A program made the translations under genes and the position numbers. Shown piece by piece: positions 12,701-25,600 of a stretch of DNA of 64,000 nt (position 1 is the stretch's first letter; the number at the start of each line of letters is the position of its first letter). The notes beneath the pieces were generated by a model. That model was not told the DNA's origin. It saw only the letters and a list, made by a program, of their open reading frames with translations, and ran no database searches. Source of the stretch: Rhizaria sp. SCN 62-66 (Eukaryota > Rhizaria, unplaced); contig MEDY01000139.1 in NCBI GenBank assembly GCA_001724265.1, positions 1-64,000 of the forward strand, read 5' to 3'.

Positions 12701-13680
12701 TCAACGCATCGACGCACCGTGCGGAGTCTTCATGATTAGAATGCGGATTGTGGACACGCGACGCGCACGGGTGAACGCAACGCCGTCGCCAGTCAGCGGC
12801 TACATAGACGGGGATGTTAAAGAGAATTATTGTCTTGAGAGGTTAGATAAGTAATTGAAAATACAATTTTTCAAGGCAAGAATCTGGAGTTCGTTATAAA
12901 CTGCCTGCTGATATGCGTCGGTATGTGTCGGTAATTATGGCGTACGATGTAGTCGTCGACGACGATGTTGGTGTCGGTCGTGGTCGAGGTCTTGACCCAG
13001 GGCTGGTGCTTGTCGGTCACGTCCACGGCGGCCTTGACCGCGGCGAACACACCGCCGGGGCCCATGCCATGGACGACGACCGAGGTGAGGTTGTCGGTGA
13101 AGAGCAGCGTCGTGAGGCGCTTGAGCACCGGGGCCAGCGGACGGCCGGGAGACACGAACACGTCCGCCTTGCCGCCGGAGGGGCGCGGGGAGGGACGCGT
13201 GCGGCGCGTGTCTGCACGGATTCCCGGTTGGGGAGTCAAACAGAGCGCGACAGATAAGATATCGTGGAATGAGATCGGATGGATGCAGCGAACAAGACAC
13301 ACTTCAGCGCAAGTGCGGCATGGATGTGGCAAAAGGGGATAGGGATATGGGTCGGACGTACACTTGGTAGGGTCAATCTTGCCGCCAGGGTCCGCGGGGT
13401 CGACGGGAAGACCATCGTTGTCACCATCAACAGCTGCAGCATCGTTGTCGTCGTCGTCGTTGTCGCTGTTAGCAACACTATTGTCGGACTTCGCGACCTC
13501 GCCACTGGTTTTCTCAGCAACACCCTTTGCCGCGCCAGCGCCTCTGGAGCTCGGTTTAGTATTGCTGCTTGTCAGATCCGTTTCAGCGTTGGTACCGGCT
13601 GCGCTTGCAACTGTGGCGTCGCGAGACTTCTTCGACTGTCCACCAGCCGCCTCGTCTGCGGCGCGCTTGGGCATCTGCAC
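12701..13680 (-). CDS. POP7: RNase P/MRP subunit Pop7/Rpp20 (Alba-like)
   Basis: Probable protein subunit of RNase P and RNase MRP, which process tRNA and rRNA precursors in the nucleus. It has three exons: 13362-13680, 12946-13211 and 12701-12799. Donors are GTACGT and GTACGC, acceptors TGCAG and TGTAG. The phases fit (1, then 0), giving 227 residues and a TGA stop. Residues 1-105 are low-complexity with a basic patch (KRAADEAAGGQSKKSR) that could be a nuclear signal. The Alba-like fold begins near 120: ADVFVSPGRPLAPVLKRL, then the hallmark VVVHGMGPGG strand and turn, then WVKTSTTTDTNIVVDD. The short third exon (PLTGDGVAFTRARRVSTIRI) supplies the final strand, where Rpp20 proteins have a PLT...SAIHI-like segment. 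Another Alba-family protein is the alternative. Confidence 0.8.
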
Positions 13681-14072
13681 AGAGCCAGGATTAATGATAA
13701 TAGAGTAAACAGTTTAGAATAATATGTAGTCACTTATATTGAATTATGAAATCTGCTTCACACTTCTAACCTTAATTGTCATAAGACGTAAATCGTGATT
13801 GCGGTGATGACTCAAGAGCTAGTGCAAACGGCTGGACGGTCTCTCAAAAACAAAGTGCGTTAAGCGAGTTCATCTCCCGCACCTTAATGATCGTCACTTG
13901 AGCTATCAACGCAAGTTCTAGATAATAACACGCGTTCCACATAATTTACAATTTTAAAATTACTAGAATAATTGATTACTGTCTCACACACTCCACTTTC
14001 CGTGTGTCGCCCTTGCTCCTCCATCTCGGACTCCTTGTCTGCTTCCTGCTCAACGGCCTCTCCGTCCAGTCG
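13681..14072. promoter_or_regulatory. Divergent promoter region between POP7 and HCCS
   Basis: AT-rich 392-nt gap between two divergent start codons. The frame around the HCCS start is open from about 14004 (hydrophobic, no ATG), so part of it may be 5' UTR. No specific element identified. Confidence 0.4.
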
Positions 14073-15270
14073 ATGGAGTTCATCAAGGACCTCGTCTCGG
14101 TGCGCCAGACGGTCGCGTCATCGCTTTTTACGCTTGTCTCCAACGGCATGTACGCGCAGCGCGCTGCCTACTGCGCCGGTACGCATTCAACAAAGCTCTT
14201 TCACTTCATTCGTAACTTCCTTCGCCTCATGCACCTGTCTCTTTGGCTGACTCCACCAACTCATATCTTCGCCCACATAACGTTATAATTCGGTTTATCT
14301 TTTGTATTTTTATTATCCCATAGAGCCCCCGGCTGCGTGCCCTCGCTCCAAGGCTGCTGCTGAGGCTGCCGCCGCCGCCGCTGCCCCCGCCGCCGTCTGC
14401 CCTGTCAAGCACACCGCTCCCGCTGCTGACGCCGTCCCCGCCGCCCCCGCCGCCGCTGTGTGCCCCGTCAAGCACTCCTCGGTTCCTGTCACGACCCCCG
14501 CGACCGACGCTGCGGTCTGCCCCGTTCGCACCCGTGCCGCCGCCGCCGTTGCCGGCACCCACGGCAGCGACGCCCTCCTCGCCAACGCCAACAGCGCCGA
14601 ACCCGGTGACACGGCGGACCGCTTCGTGCGCGCCGTTGGCGCTAAGGCGCGGTCCGCGGCGAACGCGTCGACGGAGGACCTGAGCAAGATTGCGCATGCC
14701 GACGAAGTTCCGGGCGGCCGCATTCCCGCCACGGGCCGCGGCAACTCGCAGGACGGCGCCGACTGGGTAAACCCGACGCCCAAGGAGCTGTTCCGCGCGC
14801 TGCGCCGCAAGGACAAGCACATTGACGAGGAAGACGCGTTCTCGGTTGCATTCGTGCACTCCGTCGTCGTGGACCAGACGTGGGACCAGATCATGGCCTA
14901 CGAGGCGCTCCATGCCGACGAGTGCTCCGACCCGACGCTGAACCGGTTCGAGGGCAAGTACGGCGACCACACGATCAAGACGAAGCTGACGCACTGGCTG
15001 TACCCCTCGGTCGAGTGCTTCGACCGCCACGACTGGTACGTCAACCGCTGCGGCCGCGAAGTGCGCTACATCATCGACTACTACTCGACCCGCAGCGCAC
15101 CCACCACGGCCACGGTCACCGGCCCCGACGGGAAGCCCGTGACGGTGGAGGTGCCCGCCGCCGAGGAGGAGTACTTCATCGACGCTCGCCCCGCGCCCAC
15201 CGTCGGCGGCATGGTTGACCGCGCGCGCATGGCGTGGAAGCGTTGGCGCAATGGAGAGCAGGTCTGGTGA
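14073..15270 (+). CDS. HCCS: Holocytochrome c synthase (cytochrome c heme lyase, System III)
   Basis: Attaches heme covalently to apocytochrome c (and/or c1) in the mitochondrial intermembrane space. Exons 14073-14178 and 14324-15270 join in phase 1 (donor GTACGC, acceptor CATAG) to give 350 residues and a TGA stop. The Ala/Pro-rich N-terminal part carries four Cys-Pro heme-regulatory-type motifs: Cys41 (CPRSK), Cys61 and Cys82 (CPVKH) and Cys101 (CPVR). The family core follows: DWVNPTPKELFRALRRKDK, the conserved heme-ligand His in FVHSVVVDQTWDQI, YEALHADEC, and the strongest block FDRHDWYVNRCG then EVRYIIDYY. At the stop the sequence reads TGGTGAGT, which resembles a donor, but the protein is complete by family length. 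System III points to mitochondria of the opisthokont/alveolate/green-alga type rather than bacterial-type Ccm. Confidence 0.93.
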
Positions 15271-15626
15271 GTCTGCAAACAGAGTCAGTCTCTGCGTCGA
15301 CACTGACTGGTGCTGTTTGACACGATATATATCACTATGGCGCTAATAAGATAGGTTGGGGTATTTAAGTTTGATTGTTTGGCTCTGTTATTCGCAAATA
15401 TACAATTGCGCGTAAACGTGTATTCGTTCGATAATACGTAATAAACAATGACAATAATGACAATAGTACTGAGAAGCCTTTCCTTCATAGGAAGCTTAAT
15501 TGTAGTTCGATTAAGCAATAATCAAACTTAAAACTAGGTTCTCTGCACATACATTAGGACTTAGCAAACAAATTGCTCGCCAATCGTGCATTGATGATTC
15601 ACTGTCTTTGGCAGATGACGCGCGAG
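15271..15626. other. Intergenic
   Basis: AT-rich 3' flank of HCCS. I see no gene, repeat or RNA. Confidence 0.5.
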
Positions 15627-16559
15627 TCACTTGAGGCTCAACGTTCGGAGTCTAGTGGGCCACGTTCCCTTGATGGCATCCTCAAAGGTCTTGCTGTGAC
15701 ACAACGCCTCCAGAGGCTCGAAAACGTGCCCACGCGTTGTAGTCGCCGTCATTGCCGCCAGTGCAGTTGTTGCCGTCGCCGTTTTAGACGGATGGCTCGA
15801 GCAGCGTTAACACTGCGCCCAGGTGCGACTGCAACAGGTCAACCGCGGCCAATGCATTGTCGCGCGGAGCCACAAGCGCGGCGTTGAACGTGTCGTCACA
15901 GCAGTTCTGCGCAGTCACCGCCGCGAGCGAGACCAGCGAGGCGACCATGTCGGCGTACGCGCTCTCGGTGCCGCACGGCAGCGTGCCCAGTGCGCACTAT
16001 CGTCATCGCCACCGTCACAGGCAGTCTCAGTCTCCACCGCGGCGTCGCTTGCGCTGGGCAGCAGAACGGTGACGCAGCTGCCCAGCGCGAAGATATTCAA
16101 TCGGCTACGGTGGCTTCGATAATGCCATCTTCGTTCTGTTTTGTGTTGGCGAACTGGCATGTGCCTCATCCTCCGTTACAGAAGCTTAAGCCACAATATC
16201 AGTTGGATCATAATATTTTTGACTTATTCCCGTAATTATACATCACGAATTCCTTCCTACACTCATATGCACGTCTTTCGAAGTTAACACGCTCCTCACC
16301 TTGATCTTCGTCTCGCCCTCCCACTGCCCAACAGGTCTACCTCGACGAACAACGATCCGAAAGCACTAATAGTAAATTGGCTAGGTATACATACTGTGAG
16401 TGCGCGTTGCGCCATCCATCCGACTGACAATGGCACAACGGCCGTTGTCATTTCAAATGTTTCTCCAGGACCGGGTACGCCAACAAGCCAGGTCTCACTC
16501 TCTCTCCATGCGCTCTCGAACGTATCTAAGGAAACAATTGAAACATCGGTTCGATTCAT
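15627..16559 (-). pseudogene. Degenerate minus-strand coding remnants, family not recognised
   Basis: Several minus-strand pieces read like protein but not in one frame. From 16559 an 87-codon frame (including ETWLVGVPGPGETFEMTTA and FGSLFVEVDLLG) ends in TGA at 16296, with a possible donor GTGAGG just before. Further on, the frame shifts between IFALGSCVTVLLPSASDAA, then ESAYADMVASLVSLAAVTAQ, then FNAALVAPRDNALAAVDLLQ (TAA at 15784) and HVFEPLEALCHSKTFEDAIK (TGA at 15627). GC content and codon bias match genes here. The last piece weakly recalls ADP-ribosylglycohydrolase-type C-termini, but I would not assign it. A multi-exon live gene or two merged remnants are possible. Confidence 0.35.
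16430..16474 (+). other. Candidate first coding exon of the ankyrin-Fic gene
   Basis: The main exon downstream has no usable ATG near its start, and a pyrimidine-rich acceptor (CTCGCCAG) sits at 16676-16683, so an upstream exon is needed. ATG at 16430 opens 15 codons ending exactly at a GTACGC donor (16475), in phase 0 with the exon at 16684. The implied intron is 209 nt, like others in the window. It overlaps a protein-like frame on the minus strand, which lowers confidence. Confidence 0.3.
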
Positions 16560-16683
16560 AAGCCAATAGTGATCGTAATTTCCCTCCGCTTGCCTTGTTG
16601 CCTTTGTGTTGATCCTAACATAGTCTCATTGCTTGTCGTCTTTTGCTCCACCTTTTTCCTGACCCATTGTCTCAACTCGCCAG

Positions 16684-19600
16684 CCTGCGTTGCAACACAA
16701 AGACGAGTCTCTACAAGACCGCGTCTACCGGTCCTATCTCGAGGCGTTCTGTTTGTCTAACCCGGCCGCGGTGCCCATTGCCGCGCAATACCTACATGCG
16801 CGCTCGTCTTCGTCCTCGGCCCGCACCAGCGCCGCGGCCGCAGCCACTGCAGCAGCTCAAGCAGCCAAGGCCGCGACCGCGAAGGCCGCTGCTGCCGCGA
16901 ACACCGCCGCCCCCAAGGCAGCCGCCAAGCCCGCTGCCGCCGCTACCCCGGTGGCGAACGCGGCGGTCAGCAGGCCGCCGCGCCTGGTGACGCAGTCCGA
17001 CCTGTCGCTCGGCCGCATCACTGAGGAAGATGCGGTTACGGTGCCGGCGTCGGTCACGGCGCCGGTGAGCTCGACTGCACCTGCGACGGCGACGGCGGTT
17101 AGTGGCAAGCAGGGGCAGGGCTTTGTGCTGACGTCGGCGCCGCCGTCGCCGCCGCAGCTGCAGCCTAGCGGCGCAACCGGTGGCACCAGCGGCAGCGGCA
17201 GCACCACCAGCGGCAGCGGCAGCACCACCAGCGGCAGCGGCGGTGCCAGTAGCAGCGGCGGTGCCGGTAGCAGCGCGGCCAGGCCTCGAAGCGGCGGCCC
17301 TAACGCCCCAACAAGAACAGCTACGCCAACGGCAACGGCAACGACAACAGCGTCAGCGGCACTTTCGCCGTCGCCATCGCCGTTGTCGTCGTCGACCGGC
17401 TCTGTGCAAGCCGCGCCCGGGGCAGCAGCACAGTCGCCGTCGCAGTCGCAGTCGCCGCTACCGCTGCAGGGGGGCGTAGCCGACGTGACCGGCATGGCTT
17501 TGGCAACAACAGCGTTGTCCGCTGCTGCGGCAACAACGCCGCCGAGCGTGCACCACTTGACCGGAGCGGCGATCACCGCGGCGACGACGACAGCTGCGAC
17601 AACAGCTAGCAGCAGCCACAATGCGCCGTTTCAGGCAGGCACGCCGCCCCGTACACACGCCCCGCAGCCGACAAGCACCGACACCGCCGCAGTCACTGAC
17701 ACGGCGCACAGCAGCAACAGCAGCCATGTGTTCGCGTTCCCGAACCCCTCAGCGTCGACAGCGACGACGACGGCGACGGCCACCGGCTCGACCGCGCAAG
17801 TCCTTGCGCAGGCCGCGGCGGTTGCGGCTGCGGCGGCGGCGCTGGGCGTTGTCCCCACTGGCACAGGTGCGGGCGGTGCGTTTGAGTACGGGCAGTTTAG
17901 CGTCACGAAGCGGCTGCCCTCCGCAGTAGCCGCGCTGGCCCCGGTGGCCGCGCCCGCGAATATCGCCGCCGCTGGCCGTCCGACTGCTCAACAGCAGCTT
18001 TACCAGCAGCAGAAGCAAGCGAATGTGGCCGGCGCTGCGCCCTCGCAGAAGACTGTGCCGGCGTACGGCTACGACGACGTGGGCGCCGTGACGAACGCGG
18101 TGGCCCGGCGCACGGCGACTGCAGCTGCCGCTGCCGCTGCGCATGCGCACGGCCACGCGATCGCACCGGTATCTGCCCACGGTCAGCACTCCAGTGCGCA
18201 CAGACACACCGCGCATGCGAACGCGGGCGTGGGCCATGCCACCGGTGCCCACGACCACGGCCACAACCACTTCGACGAGGACCGCGACGACGCTGTGGGC
18301 GGCCGCGGCCACGGTGGCGCCGGCGCCGGCGGAGTGCGACTGAGTGCACGTGAACAGCGGTACCAGGACCGGCTGCTGGCGAAGCGTTTTGCTGCGCCGA
18401 CGGCTGACACCGCTGGCCGCGGGCAGCTTGCTGTTCATGGTGGCCGTGGGACGAACAATGGCGCTTTGAGTGCTCCAACGGCATCGACCGCGAGACCCAA
18501 GCATGTCGTCAGCGACAGCGCGCCTCCTGCGACTGCGGATGTGGACGCAAATGCTGTCGTACACGATATCCTGGCGACGCCACCGCCGCACACGCGCCAC
18601 GGCCGCAGCCACGCCCGCTCTCCAGCGAGCTCCCACGGCGACAACGCCGCCGCTGCCGCGCACTCCGCCACGCACTCCGCCGCGCAGTCCGCGACGAACT
18701 CGGCGCGCGGTGTTTTTTTTCGCACGCCGTCGCGCACTCGCAGCGGCGGCAGTCTGGCTGCTGCGACGACGACGGCGGCGCTCAACAACGCGATTGCCGC
18801 CGCTGCCGCTATCGCGAGCAATAACAGCGTGGCAAACGCCGATGGCCAGTCTAGAGGCGTGCATACGCCGAGTCACTCTGGTGCGAATGCGAGTGCCGCG
18901 TACACGAGCAACAGGATCAGAGTCCCTGCAGCGGACACCAGCGCGCCTGCTTTCGATCTGTCTCACGGTAGGCAGTCTCCTAACACGGCGGTGTCCGTCA
19001 CATCCAATGGCAATAGCAGCAGCAGCAGCAGCAGCAGCAGCTCGAGCGCCGCCGCGGCCGCCGCCGCCGCCGCGCTCTCGCAAGGCCACATCGGATCCCC
19101 GTTTGCCTCCGCGTCCCCACAGCACAGCGCGCACGCGCTCGCCGCCGCGGGGACGCATTCGCCTCTCTTCCCGCAGCCCGCCGCGCAGTCGCACGCGCAG
19201 GGCCAGCTGCTCGCGCAGTCGCTGCTGGCCCAGTCGCAGTCGACGCAGTCGCCGGCGCTGGTGCCGCGCGCGCGCCGCGGGTCGCTGTCGGTGGCCCACC
19301 AGCACTGGCTGCAGAAGCTCGCGCCGACGCCCGCGCCGCACACGCCCACGCCGCCTCTGCAACAGCAACAACAACAAGAGCGTGAACAGGAGCAGGCGTA
19401 CGAGTCGCTAGCGCTGCGCCACAGCGACAGTGGCGACATCCTGAGTGCGAGACACGGCACTGCAAACAACGCTCTGGGCTTGTCTTTGATCACGAACGAT
19501 GTCCAGCACGACTCCGGCGCTGCGCATCAGTTGCCGCGCCAACAGCTCTTGCCCAGTCGCAGCGCCAGCGGCAAGCTGCACCCACATCCGCATCCACACT

Positions 19601-22600
19601 TGCACTCGCACGCGCACCCGCACGCACACTCACATACGCACTCGCACGCGCACGCGCACGCGCACGCGGTGCCGCTGTCGCTGAACTCGCCGGCGCTGCT
19701 GTACGTGCCGTCGCCGCTCAACGCGGCCATGCTGCCCCCGCTGCCCCTGCCGGCGCACATGCCGCTCTCGGCAGCGTCGACGAACGCGCTTCCTGCCCAC
19801 AGTCACGCTATTTCGACCAGTGCCACCGGGAACAACAATGCTGCCGCTGCCGGTGCTGCCGGCACGCCGCCGCTGGCGTCGCGCAGTGTACACTACACTG
19901 GTGCGGCGGAGTCCGCGTTTGACAGCGGCCGCGCGCTGGGCGGCAGTGCAAGCTTCCACACGACGATCGTCAGTGGTAGTCTGACTGGGCGAAGCGGGGC
20001 CAGCGGCGGCATGAAGCCGTCGGCCTCGTTTGGAGCGCTGCACACGCTTGCCAACACTGGCCACGGCCACATGCATCACGGACACAGCGATAGCCGTGCC
20101 AGCATGAGCGCCATCCACGGGCTGAAGCAACACCACCACCAACAACCACAGCTGCAGCAACAGCAGCAACAGCGCGCGAGCGACACTGCGACCGCAGCGT
20201 ATTACGGGCACCGGAGCAGGCAGCAGCTGCCGCCGCACCAACCGCGGCTGCGCGCGAGCGGCAGTCTCTCGCGCACGCGACTCGGCGTGCACGGCCACAG
20301 CCAGCTTGCGGCTGCGGCTGCTGCGGCCGCGTCGGCGGTCGCGCTCGTCACACCAACTGCGGCTGCGAACGCCAATGCTGTGAAACTGCAGCCGGGCGTG
20401 GACACGCTGAAGCCGCCGAGGCGTGCGGCCGACAGCAGCAGTGAGAGCGAGTCACGGCGCGCTAACGGCTACGAAAGCAGCGACGACGATGACGATGATC
20501 ATGAGGGTGGCGCGTACAGCTACAGTCACTCACCCGTCTCTCTGTCCTCCGCCTCACTGGCGTCATCACGTGCGTCGTCGCCCGAGCTCACGCAGAGCCA
20601 CTCGTCTGCGTCTTCGTCGTCGCTGCTCTCGGCCTCGGCTGCGACTGGCGCTGACTTGGGCGTCATGGCAGTCGTCGGTTTGAACCGCCAGGCCTCGCTG
20701 CGCGCGTCAGCGGCCCAACTGCAGCATCAATCGCATCCTCGCTCCTTTTACAGCAGCAACGCGCTCGACGCCGACAACGAAGGCGACGCTGTCGTGGCGC
20801 TGTCCACTGGCGTGCACGGCGCGAGTCCAGTGTACGTGCCCGCGCTGAGTGTGCGCAGTGGCAAAACGCGATCAAGGCTGCCGCCCACTGCCTTTGTGCA
20901 GGGCTCGCCGTACACTCGCGCACGCGGCTTAACTTTGGGCAGCATTAGCGGGCAAGCAAGCTCTGAGCATCCCGGCGATTCATCGCTGTCTTTTGGTGTC
21001 GCGCACAACGGTGGCGCTGATGTGTTGTCGCCGCTACCGACTGCAGCTGTGCCCGAGACACCGGGAGCCGACGTCTCGACAGTTGCGCTGACATCGGCAG
21101 ATGAGAAGCGTCAGGGCCATCAGTTTGGCACTGACGAGCTTGACGCCGGTGAGCACCCGCTGCCGCCAGCGGCCTCTGCGGCGACGCCGGCCGGTGCGGA
21201 GCGCCTGTTCTATCTGCTCATGACGCGCAACATTACAACAGCTGCGCACTTGGGCGATTTATCATTCTTCCACACGCTTGCCGCTCAGTGCCAGTCTGCG
21301 ACGACGAGCAGCAACGCGAGCGACAAGAGTGCGGGCGCGACAGAGACCGAGTCGTCTAACCCGCTGCTGAAGACCAGCGCGCTGCCGCTGTTCTCGGAGC
21401 TGATCAACCACCCCGACCTCGACGGCCGCACTCCGCTGCACGCGGCCGCGCTCGAGGGTCAGGCCGCAGTGGTGCGCTATCTTCTCGCGGCCAAGGCGCG
21501 CGCTGACGCGAGCGACCGCTGGGGCCGCAGCGCTGCTGACGACGCGGCGGCGCGCGGCCACACCGATGTGCTATCCCTGTTGCTGCAGCACAGCAACAAC
21601 AACGCGGGCGGCAGCGACCGCGCCGCTGATATCGAGGCTCTGCTACCCGCGGGCGCGCAAGCTGGCGCTGCTCGTGATCTGACCACGGGGAGCGAAGCCT
21701 CGCATCCGGCCTTGTCCGCAGGCGAGAGCTTGAGTGATGCTGCTGCTGGAAGCGGAGTGACTGTTGGTAGTGATACATACGCGGTCGTTCAGCTCGCGAA
21801 CACCGCGGGCTTTTCTGGTGACACGAGCAACATGACGATCGCCGCTTCGGTCAACGACAAGCTGCATCTTAGCGGCGTTCTTGACGCAAAGACGGGTGAC
21901 GCTGTCCCACTCATCCCAGACGACCGCAAGAAGGCGGATATTAGTCAGAAGCTAGTGACCAAGACATTCACCAACGCGCGCGCCCAGGCCGGGCTCACGA
22001 GTGTTGCTGTCCACGGTGTTCCTTTGCTATGCACAGACTGGACGCTTTCAGCACAGCCCGCAGCTGCGCCGACTGAGAGTCGCACTGCAGCGCTGCCTGA
22101 CTGGCTGCCTGCGCGCTTCCAGCCGTAGTCGAGGACTGACAGCGATAGCTGCGACCAAAGCGACAGTGTGCTCAGGACAGGGAAAAAGACTCGCGCTGCC
22201 GTCGTCACTCTGGAGGTTGAGGAAAGCGGCGTTGGCGCCGGGTCAAAGTATCAGGCCCGCCGCGGGACAAAGGGCGCCCACCGCTCGGCCGCAGCCACAA
22301 CGACCACAACGCAGAGCAACACTGCGGACACGGACCTTGACGAGGACACCACCAATACGGAGTCGGTCATTGGCAACAAGAGTGCAGATGCGAGTGCGAA
22401 TGAGAAAAACAATGGTAGCGAGTCAGCGATGCCGAGTGCTGACACGGAGGCGGACATGCGTCCCTGGCTTGCGCTTGACGCCCCTACAGATTCACAGGCG
22501 CACTCTGCTCTTGACGCCCAGCTGCGCACTCTCGGTGGGTATATTCACCCCCGTTCTCTCTTGCCGCATTCCCTCCTCCCGACCAGCAGCGATGGGCGAT

Positions 22601-25600
22601 GCTGTGCGCGGTTTGGCCGCGTCGCCGGCGCAGTGCGCGCCGCAGTGAGTGCGATCACCGCGCAAGTCGTGGTCTCATCCGGCGCGGACTGGGGCGAGGT
22701 GTGGTTCCCTGGCGCGCCCGTGAAAGATATTCGTGATGGCACTTATGCGAAACCGCCCGTGCTGCATCGGTGCACGCACATCTCACAAACGGTGGATCTG
22801 GAATCGCTGATTATGCACGCGTCCGCACTGAGTGACAACTCTTCGAACAGCAATGATGCGAGTGGCAAGGGTCATGATGTTGCCTGTGTTGACTCCGTTC
22901 ACGCCCACTTGTCTGGCTGCGTAAGCCACCAACTTGTCGGTCAGGCGCTGCTTAGTGCGTCCCCCGATGCAGTCGCGCAGTGCCAAGAGGAGCTCGTTGC
23001 ACTGACGGACACACTGCACGCGAGCGCTGGGCCACTGACAGCGCCGCTGCAGCTCGCGCCCGTGCCCCGGTGTCGCGAGTGTGGTCGGCGCCGCAAAAAC
23101 CCGCGGTGCACGTGCAAGAACATCAGCGCCGGCAGTAGTGATGACGAGAGCAGTGATTTTTTTGACTTGTCGAGCAGCAGTGACGATGAGAGCAACAACG
23201 AGTTCAAAGCTTTGCAAATACAACTGCGGCGCGCACCGCTGCCCACACAGGGTGCACATAGCGCTCTCCCAGTCACGCTGCCGACCGTCACTGCACTGCG
23301 CCGCAGCAAGAAGGTCTACCTCAAGAGCTTTGAGGCTACTCAGCCCGAGGTCAAGCCGCAGCGCGCCCTGAAGGCGTTTACAACTTGCTGTGAGCGTGCA
23401 CTAAAGGACCGTGAGCCAGCGTTGAGTCGCGTTGGCACTTACACCGCGTCTGCGTTATCACTGCGCACGTATATGGATCCGAACGCGTCCGCTCTGGCCA
23501 CGGCCCTCGCAACGCTGAATGGTTTCAGTACACCCAACATGGACTCCTCTCAGTTGGATTCCACTGCGTCATCTCTAGTTGCAGTATTATGCCTGTACAC
23601 GTTACGTGCGCCAACACAGCCGCTGCCGGGCGCTGTGACTAGACTCCAGCGCTCACTCACTGCGGCGGCGCACGGCGCGAGCTGGTGCTGTGACCGTGTC
23701 TCTGCTCTGCTGGCGCTGACTCTTGAGGAGAAACAAATGTTTTCATACGCAGACGGTCTTGCACGCGCAGTAGCGTCGCTCGTCGTTCCCGTTGCTGTCG
23801 CCACGTTTACCAATAAGACCAACAAACCCGCGACTGGCGTCCTTGGTGAGAGCAAAGATGACGACGGGCCTGCTCAAACTCACTCTCACAGCTTCTCGCC
23901 ACCTCCAGCATTCACGACTCTGGCGAACGCAGACAACAACATCACTGACTCTAACACACGCACCAGCGCTGCTGTGGTCACTGACGTATTCCGCGCAATC
24001 AGCACGCACCCGACGACGACCAGCTCCACATTCCTAGGCGCTCTGCTCGACGCAGCGGCACACATCGCACCGACGCCGACTCTCGTCGCGGGGCTCTGGC
24101 CGCTGGCGTGTCTCGCGCCCGCAGCAGCGACGGACCCGTTGTTTTTTTGGGCGACCGGCGCAACCTCTGAGGAGCACCGCGCCGCGGCGCGCGTGTTACC
24201 TGCACTGGCGGCCGCCGCGCCGCTGCTGCGCGCACTTGGCGTCTGGGACTCCGGCCACAGCAGCGCGGGCTCTGCGTTGAGAGACGGCAAGGACGCGGAG
24301 GCGCATCAGGGGCTCGGCGAGGTGCTGATCGAGGCGCTGGAGTATCTTTACGCTGTGTCGCCGCTCGAGGCCGCGGCGGCGCGCGGTGGGCACGTGCACG
24401 TGCGGGATATGGCGCAGAAGTGCCTAGCAATGCTGGCGCTTGCGGGACTGCTGCCCGGTGTCGACTTGAAGTATCTGTCGGAGCCTATCGTTGCGAACCC
24501 GGCGATCACGGCGTGCATCACAAACAGTGACATCAAAACTGCTGCTAATGAAAATGGGACGAGCAATGACGCTGCTTCAAGCAGCGAGAGCAAGACTGAC
24601 TCCAAGAGTATGGAGAGTGCTAGTTCTAGCGCGAGTGCGAAGAAGACAATTGCAGCGATGATGCTGAGTCTTGAAGAGGACTTGAACGAGGAGCCACAGG
24701 CAGTGACCACCGATGCTCTGCACGACTCACTCACTCTGCCGAAGCTTCCCGAACGCAGTCCATCGAACAACAACAACAGCACCAACAAGTACATCACGAG
24801 CCCGAGCAATGCAAATACGGAAGAGTCCGCAGCAACTGGTGCTGATGAGCTCGACGATCTCGGCTTTTTTGGGCTTACTCTTCCAAAGCTCGGCAAGCCC
24901 AAGGCAAGCACCAATACGAGCGCAGCGACCAGTACAGTTGCGTCTGGAGCTGTCTCCCCGCTCTCCAAGACCCTTAGCGCCGAGCCACAGACCCAGTCGC
25001 CTCTCGCAACATCGTCGATGCAGCAACAAACCGTAACCACATCAACTGTTGCCGAACAACAACCTCAACTTAAAGCTGCGACAACGCAAGACACATCAGT
25101 CGCGGTGAGCACAGAGCCCACCGTACGGCCGCTGTCCGCGCTCATCGCGCTGGCGTGCAACAGCCCCGCCTTTACCAAGTACCTCCACACACCCTTCTTT
25201 GGCCCCACGCGACCCAGTCCCGCCTTCCGCGCTCTGCTTGCTGGCCACGAACTCGCCGCAATTGCGGCCGATTACGCCGCCCTATCCCCGGCGGTCAAGA
25301 CCGCGCTCCGCGCCCGCGCGCGGCCCGAGCGCTTTCCCTCAGTCGGCGACTGGGACACATACGCCGTGATGGACTCCAACGCCAACGCCGCCAGCAACGG
25401 CGGGGGCTCCGGCGGCGGCGTCGACTGGGACGCGCTCACCGACGGTATCAACGCGCTCTTGGCGCCCACAGCGACAACCAGCGCGGCGCAGGCGGCCATT
25501 GCCAGCGCCGCGACGGTAGCGGCGGCTGCGAAGAAAGCCGCCGCCGAAGCGCGCGCTAGCGGAGGCAGCTATGCGCAGGCGCTGGCGGCCGCGACTGAGG

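Noticed and set aside
14227-15303. 358-codon minus-strand frame opposite HCCS
   Set aside because: Shadow; HCCS signatures are clear on the plus strand.
16540-16570. GGTTCGATTC resembling a tRNA T-loop (B box)
   Set aside because: No matching A box, anticodon arm or acceptor stem in the 75 bases upstream, and no pol III terminator follows. I found no tRNA, in particular no CUA-anticodon tRNA, in this window.
17749-19377. 542-codon Arg-rich minus-strand frame inside the ankyrin-Fic gene
   Set aside because: Antisense of Ala/Ser/His repeats; composition is a mirror of the sense codons, with no domain.
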